From Flavisolibacter tropicus (GTDB lineage Bacteria > Bacteroidota > Bacteroidia > Chitinophagales > Chitinophagaceae), in NCBI RefSeq assembly GCF_001644645.1, contig NZ_CP011390.1, forward strand, positions 1,550,001 to 1,614,000: a stretch of DNA of 64,000 nucleotides. The letters are read 5' to 3'. Under the pieces are notes generated by a model, which saw only the letters and a list, made by a program, of their open reading frames with translations, was not told the origin of the DNA and made no database searches. How positions within the stretch are numbered: position 1 is the stretch's first letter; each line of letters starts with the position of its first letter. This document shows, in pieces, positions 25,202-34,618 of this stretch. The translations under genes and the position numbers were made by a program.

Positions 25202-26581
25202 ATGGCGTTGGAGCAATTGACACAGGAATTTGAACATCTGTTGCAAACAGGCGACAATTTGGAGATCCGTCAGTTTCTGGATGACCAGAATATCAGTGAT
25301 ATAGCAGAATTGGTGTATGAGTATCCGGAGCAGGAGAGCAAGATCATTGCTGGCATGGCTGTGCATCGCGCCGTGGGCGTATTTAAAATACTTGAATTCC
25401 CTACCCAACAACGGATTATTCAAACCCTCCCTCCTAGCAAAACAGCCGAATTGCTTAACGAGCTGCCGGCAGATGACCGCACCTCTTTCCTGGAAGAATT
25501 GCCCAGCAATGCTGTACGAGAACTGATCAAGCTGATGGATCCTAATGAACGCAAGATCACCTTGTCTTTGTTGGGGTACCCGGAGAACAGCGTAGGCCGC
25601 CTTATGAACCCCGACTATGTTTATGTATACGAATACAACACCGTAGCGGAGGTATTGGATACAATCCGTAAGGTGGGCAAGAACACAGAGACCATTGACG
25701 TTATTTATGTAATCAATGAAAAGGGCGAGCTTTTAGACGATATCCGAATACGTGAATTTATCCTTGCTGACCCGGATATGAAAGTTGCGGATCTAATGGA
25801 CGAGCGGACTATTGCCCTTAATGCATTTGATGACCAGGAAGTAGCCAATGAGGCGTTCAAGATGAATAACCGTGTGGCACTGCCAGTGGTAAGCAACAGC
25901 AATAAACTGCTGGGTATTGTAACGATCGATGACGTTTTGTGGGTAGCCAGTGAGGAGTTTAGTGAAGACATACAAAAGATTGGTGGTACAGAAGCGTTGG
26001 ACCAACCTTACCTGGAAATGCCGCTTTTACGCTTGTTCAAAAAGCGGATCGTTTGGCTGATTGTATTGTTTCTGGGAGAAATGTTAACTGCCACCGCCAT
26101 GGCTTATTTTGAAGACGAAATAGCTAAGGCCGTAGTGTTAGCGCTCTTTGTCCCCCTGATCATTTCCAGTGGCGGTAATAGCGGCTCACAAGCTTCTACG
26201 CTTATTATTCAAGCAATGGCGGTTGGTGAAATCTCCTTACGTGACTGGTGGCGTGTAATGCGCCGGGAGATCTCTTCTGGGCTATTATTAGGAACTGTAT
26301 TAGGACTGGTAGGCTTCTTACGCATTTTTGTATGGCATTCCGTTACACCAGAAATCTATGGAGAACACTGGATGATGCTTGGCATTACGGTAGGTGTGGC
26401 CCTTTTAGGTGTGGTATTATGGGGAACACTTTGTGGAAGTATGTTACCCATGATCTTAAAACGCCTTGGCGCAGACCCCGCTGTAAGCTCTGCGCCATTT
26501 GTAGCCACCCTTGTTGATGTAACTGGCCTGATTATTTATTTCTCCGTGGCGTTCCTTACCTTAAGTGGAAAACTCCTCTAA
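25202..26581 (+). CDS. mgtE: magnesium transporter MgtE
   Basis: 459 aa. An N-terminal superhelical MgtE_N domain (~20-125, ELPADDRTSFLEELP), a pair of CBS domains (~130-255, with VGRLMNPDYVYV at the junction) and five transmembrane helices (~285-459) including the pore sequence SGGNSGSQASTLIIQAMAVGE (split here for length). Dimeric Mg2+-gated channel of the inner membrane. A TAATTTTG box ends 5 nt before the ATG, so the transcript may be leaderless. Confidence 0.93.
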   Translation: MALEQLTQEFEHLLQTGDNLEIRQFLDDQNISDIAELVYEYPEQESKIIAGMAVHRAVGVFKILEFPTQQRIIQTLPPSKTAELLNELPADDRTSFLEELPSNAVRELIKLMDPNERKITLSLLGYPENSVGRLMNPDYVYVYEYNTVAEVLDTIRKVGKNTETIDVIYVINEKGELLDDIRIREFILADPDMKVADLMDERTIALNAFDDQEVANEAFKMNNRVALPVVSNSNKLLGIVTIDDVLWVASEEFSEDIQKIGGTEALDQPYLEMPLLRLFKKRIVWLIVLFLGEMLTATAMAYFEDEIAKAVVLALFVPLIISSGGNSGSQASTLIIQAMAVGEISLRDWWRVMRREISSGLLLGTVLGLVGFLRIFVWHSVTPEIYGEHWMMLGITVGVALLGVVLWGTLCGSMLPMILKRLGADPAVSSAPFVATLVDVTGLIIYFSVAFLTLSGKLL

Positions 26582-26667
26582 GGTTATTGACTTATTTTTT
26601 GGCTTATGCCGCTTTTTTTAGATTTTCGCTATTATACAATTACTAAAAATTAAACCCTTACATAATC

Positions 26668-28506
26668 ATGTGTGGAATTGTTGCCTACATCGGACCCCGT
26701 GAAGCCTATCCTGTCATTTTAAAAGGTCTAAAGCGCCTGGAATACCGTGGGTATGACAGTAGCGGTGTTGCCTTATTAAACGGATCTGGCTTACAAGTAC
26801 ATAAAAAGAAAGGCAAAGTAGCCGAACTGGAAGAAACCCTTCAAGGCAAAGACCTACACTCTCATATTGGTATAGGGCATACGCGTTGGGCAACACACGG
26901 TGAGCCCAGCGACCGTAATGCACACCCGCACACTTCTGCCAGTGGTAGATTGGCAATGATCCATAATGGGATCATTGAAAACTACGCCCAACTGAAACAA
27001 GACCTTATTAATAAAGGCTATACATTTCATAGCGATACCGATACAGAAGTATTATTGAACTTCATTGAAGACATCTTAAAGAACAACAACAGCTCGCTGG
27101 AAGAGGCGGTGCGTATAGCATTAAAGCGCGTAGTAGGCGCTTATGTAATTGTGTTGATCGATAATGAAACACCAGATACTTTGATTGCAGCCCGCAAGGG
27201 AAGCCCATTGGTAATTGGTATCGGTAAAAATGAGCATTTCCTGGCTTCTGATGCCTCTCCAATTATTGAGTACACCAAAGAAGTAGTGTATGTAAATGAT
27301 TATGAGATGGCTATAATTAAGCCCGATGAATTGATCTTAAAGAACCTAGGTAATGAGCGTCAAACGCCATTCATTACTAAGCTGGATATGGAGCTGGCGG
27401 CTATTGAGAAAGGGGGCTACGACCATTTCATGCTGAAAGAGATCTTTGAACAGCCTCAAACAATTTATGACTGCTTGCGTGGCCGTTTAGACGCGACTGC
27501 AGGTACCATTACCATGAGCGGTGTTGAAAAATATGCCGAGCAGATCATGAATGCTAATCGCATAGTAATGGTAGCATGTGGTACCAGCTGGCATGCCGGC
27601 TTAGTGGCTGAATACATCTTTGAAGAACTATGCCGCATCAATGTAGAAGTAGAATATGCTTCTGAGTTCCGGTACCGCAACCCGGTTATTAATAAAGGCG
27701 ATGTGATCATTGCCATTTCCCAAAGTGGTGAAACGGCAGATACGCTTGTAGCTATTGAGAACGCAAAAGCAAAAGGAGCCATTATACTTGGAGTCGTAAA
27801 CGTAGTAGGTTCTTCTATTGCACGTATTTCTGACGCCGGCGCTTATACGCACGCAGGTCCAGAGATTGGTGTAGCATCAACAAAAGCCTTCACTGCTCAA
27901 TTAGCGGTATTAACCATGATCGCATTGAAGGTGGCGCACATGAAAGGCTCTATCGACCAACAGCGCTACATACACTTATTAAAAGAACTGGATGCTATAC
28001 CTGAAAAAGTAACACGCTTACTGGAGCAAGAAGAACAAATCAAGAAGTTAGCTGAGAAGTATAAAGATGCGCAAGACTTCCTGTTCCTGGGTAGAGGGTA
28101 TAACTTCCCTGTAGCCTTGGAAGGTGCATTAAAGCTGAAAGAAATCTCTTACATCCACGCAGAGGGTTATCCAGCAGCAGAAATGAAGCACGGTCCTATT
28201 GCGTTGGTAGATGAAAACTTACCTGTGGTATTTATTGCGACGAAAGATTCGTACCATGAGAAAGTGATCAGCAATATGCAGGAAATCAAAGCCCGTAAAG
28301 GAAAAGTGATTGCCATCATTACAGAAGGCGATGAACATAGTACGGCACTGGCAAATGATGTAATTGTTGTTCCAGAAGCTGATGAAATTGTAGCACCAAT
28401 GCTAAGCACCATTCCTACACAGCTACTAGCCTATTATATTGGCGTAGCGAAAGACTTTGATGTAGACAAACCAAGAAACCTGGCTAAGTCTGTTACAGTA
28501 GAATAA
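26668..28506 (+). CDS. glmS: glutamine-fructose-6-phosphate aminotransferase (isomerizing)
   Basis: 612 aa, full length. Makes glucosamine-6-phosphate for peptidoglycan and LPS. The N-terminal Ntn glutaminase starts with the catalytic Cys (MCGIVAYIGPREA), includes RWATHGEPS (~73), and is followed by two SIS domains: ACGTSWHAG (~303) and SQSGETADT (~350) bind the sugar phosphate. The C-terminus ends KSVTVE as in the family. No ribozyme-like fold is evident upstream. Confidence 0.97.
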   Translation: MCGIVAYIGPREAYPVILKGLKRLEYRGYDSSGVALLNGSGLQVHKKKGKVAELEETLQGKDLHSHIGIGHTRWATHGEPSDRNAHPHTSASGRLAMIHNGIIENYAQLKQDLINKGYTFHSDTDTEVLLNFIEDILKNNNSSLEEAVRIALKRVVGAYVIVLIDNETPDTLIAARKGSPLVIGIGKNEHFLASDASPIIEYTKEVVYVNDYEMAIIKPDELILKNLGNERQTPFITKLDMELAAIEKGGYDHFMLKEIFEQPQTIYDCLRGRLDATAGTITMSGVEKYAEQIMNANRIVMVACGTSWHAGLVAEYIFEELCRINVEVEYASEFRYRNPVINKGDVIIAISQSGETADTLVAIENAKAKGAIILGVVNVVGSSIARISDAGAYTHAGPEIGVASTKAFTAQLAVLTMIALKVAHMKGSIDQQRYIHLLKELDAIPEKVTRLLEQEEQIKKLAEKYKDAQDFLFLGRGYNFPVALEGALKLKEISYIHAEGYPAAEMKHGPIALVDENLPVVFIATKDSYHEKVISNMQEIKARKGKVIAIITEGDEHSTALANDVIVVPEADEIVAPMLSTIPTQLLAYYIGVAKDFDVDKPRNLAKSVTVE

Positions 28507-28530
28507 TGATTAATTAATATAAAAATTATG

Positions 28531-28576
28531 AGTGATGAGCAGCTTCATTAAAAGAGTTCCTCATCACTTTCTTTTT
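28531..28576 (+). terminator. probable glmS terminator
   Basis: AGTGATGAG / CTCATCACT stem with a ~20-nt loop followed by TTTCTTTTTT; between glmS and the DUF4954 gene. Confidence 0.5.
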
Positions 28577-28598
28577 TCGCCCTGTTAACCTTCTTTAC

Positions 28599-30800
28599 AT
28601 GAATGAGATAAGGAAAAAACCTTTACATGCCATAGGATACAACTTTGTTGCGGATCCCTATTTGCCCGCTGGTGCCGATGAATACCACTTACGAAATCTT
28701 CAAAACCGAAGCGGCATTCCCTATCGAAACCTCTCTGCGTACGAAATAGAAGTATTGGTACGCAATAACAACACCTCTGACGATTGGAACAAGATACAGG
28801 TATCTAATGCCTTTAATCCGGAACTGGTAAAGAACTGTAAGTTCTATGGCTTGGTACGCATTGGTAAACTAGAGACCATATCCTTAGAGTTTCACAATAT
28901 TATTATGCCTGTTGGATTGTACAACAGTACTATTATCAGTTGTGATTTTGGTGACAATGTGGTAGTGAGCAATGTTAACTATATGTCGCATTACATCATT
29001 GGCAGCGAGGTAGTGTTATCTAATATTCACGAGCTGCATGTTACAAACCACTCTAAGTTCGGTAATGGTATTATTAAAGAAGGCGAAGATGAATCCGTAA
29101 GAGTTTGGTTAGAACTCTGTAATGAAAATGCAGGTCGCAAGATTATTCCATTTATTGGCATGCTGCCCGGTGATGCCCACTTATGGTCAAAATACAGGAG
29201 CGACGAACTGCTAATGCAACGCTTTAGAGAGTTCACAGAAAAGAAGTTTGATAAGCAACGTGGATACTATGGAAAGGTTGGTGACCGCTCGGTTATAAAA
29301 AACACCAGTATCATTAAAGATGTTTGGGTAGGTAGCGATGCCTATATAAAAGGAGCCAATAAGTTAAAAAACCTAACCATCAACTCTAACGATGAAGCAC
29401 CCTCGCAAATTGGTGAAGGCTGCGAGTTGGTGAATGGTATTATTAATGAAGGATGTCGTGTGTTTTATGGGGTGAAGGCTGTACGTTTCATTATGGCCTC
29501 TCACTCGCAATTAAAATATGGCGCCCGTTTGATCAACTCTTACTTAGGCAATAATGCCACCATTTCTTGTTGCGAGGTACTGAATTCCTTAATCTTTCCT
29601 GCGCATGAGCAACACCATAACAACTCCTTCTTATGTGCAGCAACCATAATGGGACAAAGCAATATTGCTGCTGGAGCTACCATTGGCTCTAACCACAATA
29701 GCCGCGCTGCTGACGGAGAAATAGTAGCGGGTCGTGGCTTTTGGCCCGGCCTCTGTGTTAGCTTAAAACACAATTCCAAGTTTGCGTCATTTACATTGAT
29801 CGCAAAAGGTGATTACTCTTATGAGCTAAACATTCCTATTCCATTCAGCTTAATCAGTAATGACGTTAGCCATGACAGACTAGTTGTTATGCCTGGCTTT
29901 TGGTTTATGTACAACATGTACGCCTTAGCACGCAACTCCGGAAAATATATTGACCGCGATAAGCGTACAGATAAAATTCAGCATATAGAGTACGACTTCC
30001 TGGCCCCCGATACCATCAATGAGATGTTTGATGCTCTTGTACTATTTAAGAAGTATACTGCTATTGCTCATCACAAAAAGCAAGGAAGTACTATAAATGA
30101 ATCTTCATTAGAAGAAGAGGGTAATGCTATACTTAATGATGATCAATATGATTGGAAAGGGCTTCAAGTAATAGCCTATGGCTTTGAAAACAATCATCGC
30201 CCCACACATTTGATCAAGGTCAAAGAGGCTTTTCAACTTTTCCAAAGATTAATCAGGTATTATGGAACTACACAGTTAATGCAATCCATTCAGAATGGTG
30301 TTGTCAACTCTTTGCAAGAAATACAACAAATAGACACTACAACAGAGCGCCTGACCTGGAAAAATATCGGCGGGCAATTATTACCCGAAACCAAGTTTAA
30401 CCAATTTATTGAAAGTATCCATAAGAATACCATTGGATCATGGGAGGCAGTACATGGCTTTTATAAAGAGTGTGGCGCTACTTACGATGCAGACAAACTG
30501 CAACATGCCTATTCATCATTATTGGAAATTAAAGGCCTTACCACTGAAGAATTTACAACTGATATTTTCAATGAACTAATGCAGGAAGCATTAGCCACTA
30601 AAGAGTGGATGGTACAGAACATTTACGACTCGCGTGCCAAAGATTACCAAAGTGCCTTCCGCAAAATGGTTTATGACAATGAAGAAGAGATGGTTGAAGT
30701 AATTGGTAAACTAGAGGACAATGTATTTATTCAACAACAACAGAACGAGTTGGAACAAATGCGTGAAAGCGTAGTGCAGATTCAAAGTAGCTTTAAATAA
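28599..30800 (+). CDS. DUF4954 family protein with left-handed beta-helix (hexapeptide) region
   Basis: 733 aa, the normal size for this conserved Bacteroidota/Spirochaete family. Residues ~95-430 show repeated short beta turns (VVVSNVNYMSHYIIGSEVVLSN; IGEGCELVNGIINEGCRVFYGV broken for length) typical of hexapeptide beta-helices used by nucleotidyl/acyltransferases. The C-terminal half (~450-733) is helical and charged. The biochemical role is not established. It follows glmS by 92 nt on the same strand; an amino-sugar link is possible but purely positional. Confidence 0.85.
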   Translation: MNEIRKKPLHAIGYNFVADPYLPAGADEYHLRNLQNRSGIPYRNLSAYEIEVLVRNNNTSDDWNKIQVSNAFNPELVKNCKFYGLVRIGKLETISLEFHNIIMPVGLYNSTIISCDFGDNVVVSNVNYMSHYIIGSEVVLSNIHELHVTNHSKFGNGIIKEGEDESVRVWLELCNENAGRKIIPFIGMLPGDAHLWSKYRSDELLMQRFREFTEKKFDKQRGYYGKVGDRSVIKNTSIIKDVWVGSDAYIKGANKLKNLTINSNDEAPSQIGEGCELVNGIINEGCRVFYGVKAVRFIMASHSQLKYGARLINSYLGNNATISCCEVLNSLIFPAHEQHHNNSFLCAATIMGQSNIAAGATIGSNHNSRAADGEIVAGRGFWPGLCVSLKHNSKFASFTLIAKGDYSYELNIPIPFSLISNDVSHDRLVVMPGFWFMYNMYALARNSGKYIDRDKRTDKIQHIEYDFLAPDTINEMFDALVLFKKYTAIAHHKKQGSTINESSLEEEGNAILNDDQYDWKGLQVIAYGFENNHRPTHLIKVKEAFQLFQRLIRYYGTTQLMQSIQNGVVNSLQEIQQIDTTTERLTWKNIGGQLLPETKFNQFIESIHKNTIGSWEAVHGFYKECGATYDADKLQHAYSSLLEIKGLTTEEFTTDIFNELMQEALATKEWMVQNIYDSRAKDYQSAFRKMVYDNEEEMVEVIGKLEDNVFIQQQQNELEQMRESVVQIQSSFK

Positions 30801-30805
30801 CAATT

Positions 30806-30835
30806 AAAAAGCCCTCTGCAAGCAGAGGGCTTTTT
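30806..30835. terminator. bidirectional terminator
   Basis: 14-bp perfect stem AAAAAGCCCTCTGC and complement with a 2-nt loop, between the DUF4954 gene and the convergent lipoprotein gene. Confidence 0.85.
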
Positions 30836-30853
30836 AATATTTTGACCTACTAA

Positions 30854-31075
30854 TTAGTGTTTAGTAGTATCAGTAGTAGTTGTAGTAGTTGTAGTTTTCA
30901 CAGTAGTATCTACAGTAGCAGCAGTTGTATCTACGGTTGTTGGAGCTACAGTAGCAGCTGTATCAGTAGTTACAGTTGTAGTAGTTGTAGTATCAGTAGT
31001 AGTTGTAGACTCACCACCGTTGTTACAAGCTACCAATGTACCTGCGATAGCTGCGATTGCTAAGAACTTTTTCAT
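30854..31075 (-). CDS. small Thr-rich lipoprotein, near-identical paralogue of 8728-8940
   Basis: 73 aa. Signal MKKFLAIAAIAGTLVACNN identical to the copies at 8940 and 9157; the following ~28 residues (GGESTTTTDTTTTTT and on) match the 8940 copy exactly before the C-terminal tails diverge into different Thr/Val/Asp runs. Its promoter is clear (31111-31141) and a terminator follows, so it is a complete solitary transcription unit 22 kb from its relatives. The role is unknown; abundant small lipoproteins of this kind are typical of the group. Confidence 0.78.
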   Translation of the reverse strand: MKKFLAIAAIAGTLVACNNGGESTTTTDTTTTTTVTTDTAATVAPTTVDTTAATVDTTVKTTTTTTTTDTTKH

Positions 31076-31110
31076 TGTACTTTTTTTAAGTTTTAGTTAA
31101 CTAATGGGCG

Positions 31111-31141
31111 CAAAGGTAACAGTCTGGTGGAAATAACCAAA
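31111..31141 (-). promoter_or_regulatory. consensus Bacteroidota promoter of the Thr-rich lipoprotein gene
   Basis: Minus strand: TTTG at 31141-31138, a 19-nt spacer, then TACCTTTG at 31118-31111. This matches the TTTG / TAnnTTTG consensus exactly; predicted start about 30 nt before the ATG at 31075. Confidence 0.7.
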
Positions 31142-31175
31142 TGCTAAGCTCAACTTTTTTCCCACACTAAGTATT

Positions 31176-32489
31176 TTACTTTTTTCTAAAGAAAATACGT
31201 ACCGGCACACCTGTAAAATCAAAGTTCTCGCGCAACTGATTTTCAAGGTAATTACGATAAGGAGTTTTGATATCTTCTGGAAAATTACAGAAGAAGGCAA
31301 ATGAGGGTACTACAGTAGGTAATTGAGTAACATATTTAATACGTACTGGCGCACCTCTTACAACTGGTGGATGATTAGCCTCAATAGCTTTCAGCATCAC
31401 ATCGTTTAGTTTGGAGGTGGCAACCTTACGTTGGCGATTCTCATAAACATCCAACGCTATCTCAATGGCTTTGAAGATTCGGGTCTTTTCTTTTGCTGAA
31501 ATAAACAGAACTGGCACATCGGTAAACGGTGCTAATTTCTGTTTTAATGTTTTTTCATAATCACGGGCTGTATTGGTTTCTTTTTCCATCAGATCCCACT
31601 TATTTACCAATACCACAACACCTTTACCCTTGCGTGCTGCTAAACTAAAAATGTTCAGATCCTGCGCTGTAATACCTTTTTCAGCGTCTAATACAATCAT
31701 ACAAACATCTGCTTCATCCAGTGCTTTTATAGCTCGTATTACAGAGTAAAACTCTAAATCCTCATGCACTTTTGCTTTACGACGCAAACCAGCAGTATCA
31801 ATAAGAACAAAATCTTTTTGGAAAAGATTATATCGTGTATGAATGGTATCGCGTGTTGTTCCTGCAATATCACTTACAATGGTACGTTCCTGCCCTATCA
31901 ATGCATTTAACAACGATGATTTACCTACATTCGGCTGACCAATGATGGCAAACTTGGGCAATCCTTTTTCCTCCTCAGAAATAGCCTCATCATCTTCTTT
32001 CATCAAATCTGTTATAGCATCTAATATCTCCCCAGTGCCACTACCACTAATAGATGATACAAAGTACACCTGATCAAAGCCCAAGCTATAAAACTCGGTA
32101 GCCTCCAACATGCGTTCATTGTTATCAACCTTGTTTACAACTAGAAATACAGGCTTTGTAGAACGGCGCAATATATCTGCCATAGCATCATCCAAGTCGG
32201 TAATGCCTGTTGCAGCATCTGCCATAAACACAATGGCATTTGCTTCTTCTACAGCTATTGTTACTTGCTTACGAATTTCTCTTTCAAATACATCTTCACT
32301 GTGCGGCACAAAACCGCCAGTATCAATAACGTTGAATGTTTTTCCATTCCATTCTGCAATACCATATTGCCGGTCGCGTGTTACACCGGGAGTATCTTCC
32401 ACAATGGCTTTCCGCTGCTCCAGCAAACGGTTAAAAAACGTACTCTTCCCTACATTTGGTCGGCCAACTATGGCTACTGTAAAACCCAT
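31176..32489 (-). CDS. der: ribosome biogenesis GTPase Der (EngA)
   Basis: 437 aa. Two consecutive Era-like GTPase domains: first P-loop GRPNVGKSTFFN (~9) with NKVD (~118), second GQPNVGKSSLLN (~182) with NKWD (~298), then a C-terminal KH-like domain (~350-437). Acts in 50S subunit assembly. The start codon is embedded in a GATTTNN heptad array. It precedes era in the order era-der on the same strand, 152 nt apart; both are GTPases of ribosome maturation. Confidence 0.96.
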   Translation of the reverse strand: MGFTVAIVGRPNVGKSTFFNRLLEQRKAIVEDTPGVTRDRQYGIAEWNGKTFNVIDTGGFVPHSEDVFEREIRKQVTIAVEEANAIVFMADAATGITDLDDAMADILRRSTKPVFLVVNKVDNNERMLEATEFYSLGFDQVYFVSSISGSGTGEILDAITDLMKEDDEAISEEEKGLPKFAIIGQPNVGKSSLLNALIGQERTIVSDIAGTTRDTIHTRYNLFQKDFVLIDTAGLRRKAKVHEDLEFYSVIRAIKALDEADVCMIVLDAEKGITAQDLNIFSLAARKGKGVVVLVNKWDLMEKETNTARDYEKTLKQKLAPFTDVPVLFISAKEKTRIFKAIEIALDVYENRQRKVATSKLNDVMLKAIEANHPPVVRGAPVRIKYVTQLPTVVPSFAFFCNFPEDIKTPYRNYLENQLRENFDFTGVPVRIFFRKK

Positions 32490-32536
32490 TCGATTTCAGA
32501 TTTAAGATTTCGGATTTGAGTTTATGATTCCAAATC
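32488..32536. repeat. heptad array at the der start codon (GATTTNN type)
   Basis: Seven 7-nt units; the core GATTT recurs with two variable bases. Same family and same position (first unit CATTCGATT over the start codon) as the array upstream of def. Confidence 0.7.
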
Positions 32537-32641
32537 CTCTTTTATATATCGCGTATACGATGTTATTTTTTACTGATTCGTTTTAAAAAAGCAGCGGTAC
32601 CTTTTCACAAACAACTTGACTGATTTCAATTAACCATTCTT

Positions 32642-33511
32642 TTAACTATATCCATACTCTTTCAAGAACAAATCATTTTCTCTCCATTTAGGGCGCACTT
32701 TTACAAACAACTCCAAGAAAACCTTTTGCCCAAGAAACTTTTCTATATCCTTCCGGGCATCACTGCCTATCTTCTTGATCATCTTCCCACCTTCACCAAT
32801 AATAATTGACTTTTGTGTTTCCCGCTGCACTATAATATTCGCACCTATTTTGATCAAGGTAGACTTGTGCTTGAACTCATGTACTAATACTGTTGTTTGA
32901 TAGGGAATCTCCTCTTCAAATAGTTCAAAGATTTTTTCCCTCACGATTTCACCTACAAAAAAGCGCTCAGATAAATCGGTTAGCTCGTCTTCCGCATAAA
33001 AAGGATCGCCTTCCGGCAATAGAGAAACAATAGCATCTAATAATTCTTGCAAATTATTCTGCGCTAAAGCTGAAATGGTAACCAACTTTTTACAATAACT
33101 TTTCGAACTAAAGAATGCCTTTGCAGCCTCTATCTTTTCTTTGTCTGCCGTATCTATTTTATTCAAAACGACAATAGACCCGACTTTTAATCGCAGTGAA
33201 GAAAAAACAGCGTCACACTCTTCCCAGTTATCATTTATATCAACTAACAGCATGGCCACATCGGCGTCTTCCAGGGCGCTTTTTACAGCTCCCATCATTC
33301 TTTCATGCAATTTGTATTTGGGCTCAATAATGCCTGGTGTATCAGAGAAAATAATTTGATACTGATCAGTCGTTAAGAATCCTTTAATACGATGACGCGT
33401 AGTTTGCACCTTTGAGGATACAATAGCTAGCTTTTCACCAATGAGGGCATTAAGCAAAGTGCTCTTCCCTGCATTCGGTTTTCCGAATATGTTAACAAAA
33501 CCTGCCTTCAC
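32642..33511 (-). CDS. era: GTPase Era
   Basis: 289 aa from a GTG at 33511; earlier codons run into the divergent tRNA promoter and add a non-homologous tail. GTPase domain: P-loop GKPNAGKSTLLN (~9), DTPG (~57), NKID (~121); C-terminal KH domain with IIVQRETQKSIIIGEGGKMIK (split: GxxG loop EGGK, ~228). Binds 16S rRNA and monitors small-subunit assembly. A TAAATTTG box at 33530-33537 (minus) fits a promoter with a ~14-nt leader. Confidence 0.94.
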   Translation of the reverse strand: MKAGFVNIFGKPNAGKSTLLNALIGEKLAIVSSKVQTTRHRIKGFLTTDQYQIIFSDTPGIIEPKYKLHERMMGAVKSALEDADVAMLLVDINDNWEECDAVFSSLRLKVGSIVVLNKIDTADKEKIEAAKAFFSSKSYCKKLVTISALAQNNLQELLDAIVSLLPEGDPFYAEDELTDLSERFFVGEIVREKIFELFEEEIPYQTTVLVHEFKHKSTLIKIGANIIVQRETQKSIIIGEGGKMIKKIGSDARKDIEKFLGQKVFLELFVKVRPKWRENDLFLKEYGYS

Positions 33512-33552
33512 GTTATAAAAACTATTCGGCAAATTTAATTGATTAAAAATTG

Positions 33553-33584
33553 TTTGGTGGAAATTGATGAACGCTCTATATTTG
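33553..33584 (+). promoter_or_regulatory. consensus promoter of the initiator tRNA gene
   Basis: TTTG at 33553-33556, a 20-nt spacer, and TATATTTG at 33577-33584, matching TTTG / TAnnTTTG; the tRNA begins 11 nt later. Confidence 0.75.
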
Positions 33585-33594
33585 CACTCCACAT

Positions 33595-33666
<72 letters not shown>

Positions 33667-33672
33667 CAAAGC

Positions 33673-33699
33673 AAAAGCCTCAGTACATCTGAGGCTTTT
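33673..33699 (+). terminator. terminator of the tRNA gene
   Basis: AAAAGCCTCAG / CTGAGGCTTTT stem with a 5-nt loop and T-run, 6 nt after the tRNA. Confidence 0.85.
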
Positions 33700-33731
33700 T
33701 TTATGAACTGAAACGCTTTTCAACTAAGGAT

Positions 33732-34148
33732 CTACTCTAGTTCGGCAGGCTTTGATTCTTGTATAAATTCATTAGCCAGTTGCACCACTTTATCCATTTC
33801 ATCAGGTATCTCAAAACAACCAGCAGCCCCAAGCGCCATTAACAATTCACTAACTACCGGCTTCATAGCTGTAGAATAGAAAACAATTGGAATATTTTTC
33901 ATATCCTCTCCTTTGCGTATAAGCGCCAGTACCTCATTGCCATTTAGCCCTGGCATATTCATATCAAGGATAATTAACGAAGGATAAAAAGAAGGCGAAA
34001 GCTGCTGCAAGTATTTCAACGCCAGCTCCCCAGAATCCATAAATTTTAATGGAACTGCCCAACCCGCAGACGTAAAAGCTGTATAGAGTAAATAGCGATT
34101 GTCTTCGTCTGCTTCCACAATTAGAACATATGGGTGCATTTCACTCAT
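33732..34148 (-). CDS. single-domain response regulator, atypical receiver
   Basis: 138 aa from the ATG at 34148 (ATGs at 34160 and 34136 are alternatives). Receiver fold: acidic pocket EADED near the N-terminus, phosphoacceptor Asp in LIILDMNMPG (~63), Ser/Thr in FYSTA (~97). The position of the invariant Lys (xxKP motif) reads FEIP, so the lysine appears replaced by Ile. No output domain. No kinase is adjacent. It may be phosphorylation-impaired or use altered signalling. Confidence 0.8.
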   Translation of the reverse strand: MSEMHPYVLIVEADEDNRYLLYTAFTSAGWAVPLKFMDSGELALKYLQQLSPSFYPSLIILDMNMPGLNGNEVLALIRKGEDMKNIPIVFYSTAMKPVVSELLMALGAAGCFEIPDEMDKVVQLANEFIQESKPAELE

Positions 34149-34618
34149 AACAAAACACATTATTTTATAAAAAAAGAAGTACTACTCTGAAAGGAACAAT
34201 CTGGTTTTACCTACACAATCAACTGCACTACGTGGATGAAGGATACGTTTTACGATAAGGATCTGGGTTAAACAATAGTAAGATAACTATATATTTTGAA
34301 AAAGCATATACTTAAAACGGTTCTGTAAAAAATTTTAAATAGAAACTAAAAACCAGTTTCAGGTTCCTCAAAAGAGTAATCGTCACTAATGGCCATAACC
34401 GCTAATTTCTACAGAATTACAAATGCTATTTTTAGATAATACCCTCTATTTGCCTATCCCCCAGTCAATTGCCAATTATCTGAAATGGCACTAAACACGT
34501 CAATTAACCTAGTGATGTAAGCGCTTTTTTGAACAACTATTGCAAAAAACAGAAATCACTCCACTTACCTACTGATTAAAACGCATATACTTTATGTCCA
34601 ATTAAAGGCTAAAGTTTA

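Noticed and set aside
28507..28598. glmS-type self-cleaving ribozyme linked to glmS
   Set aside because: The region is downstream of glmS and too short; the space upstream of glmS (26582-26667) also shows no such fold.
30857..31063. Ser/Cys-rich ORF on the plus strand opposite the Thr-rich lipoprotein
   Set aside because: Complement of ACT/GTA codon runs in the real lipoprotein gene, which has a signal peptide, promoter and terminator.
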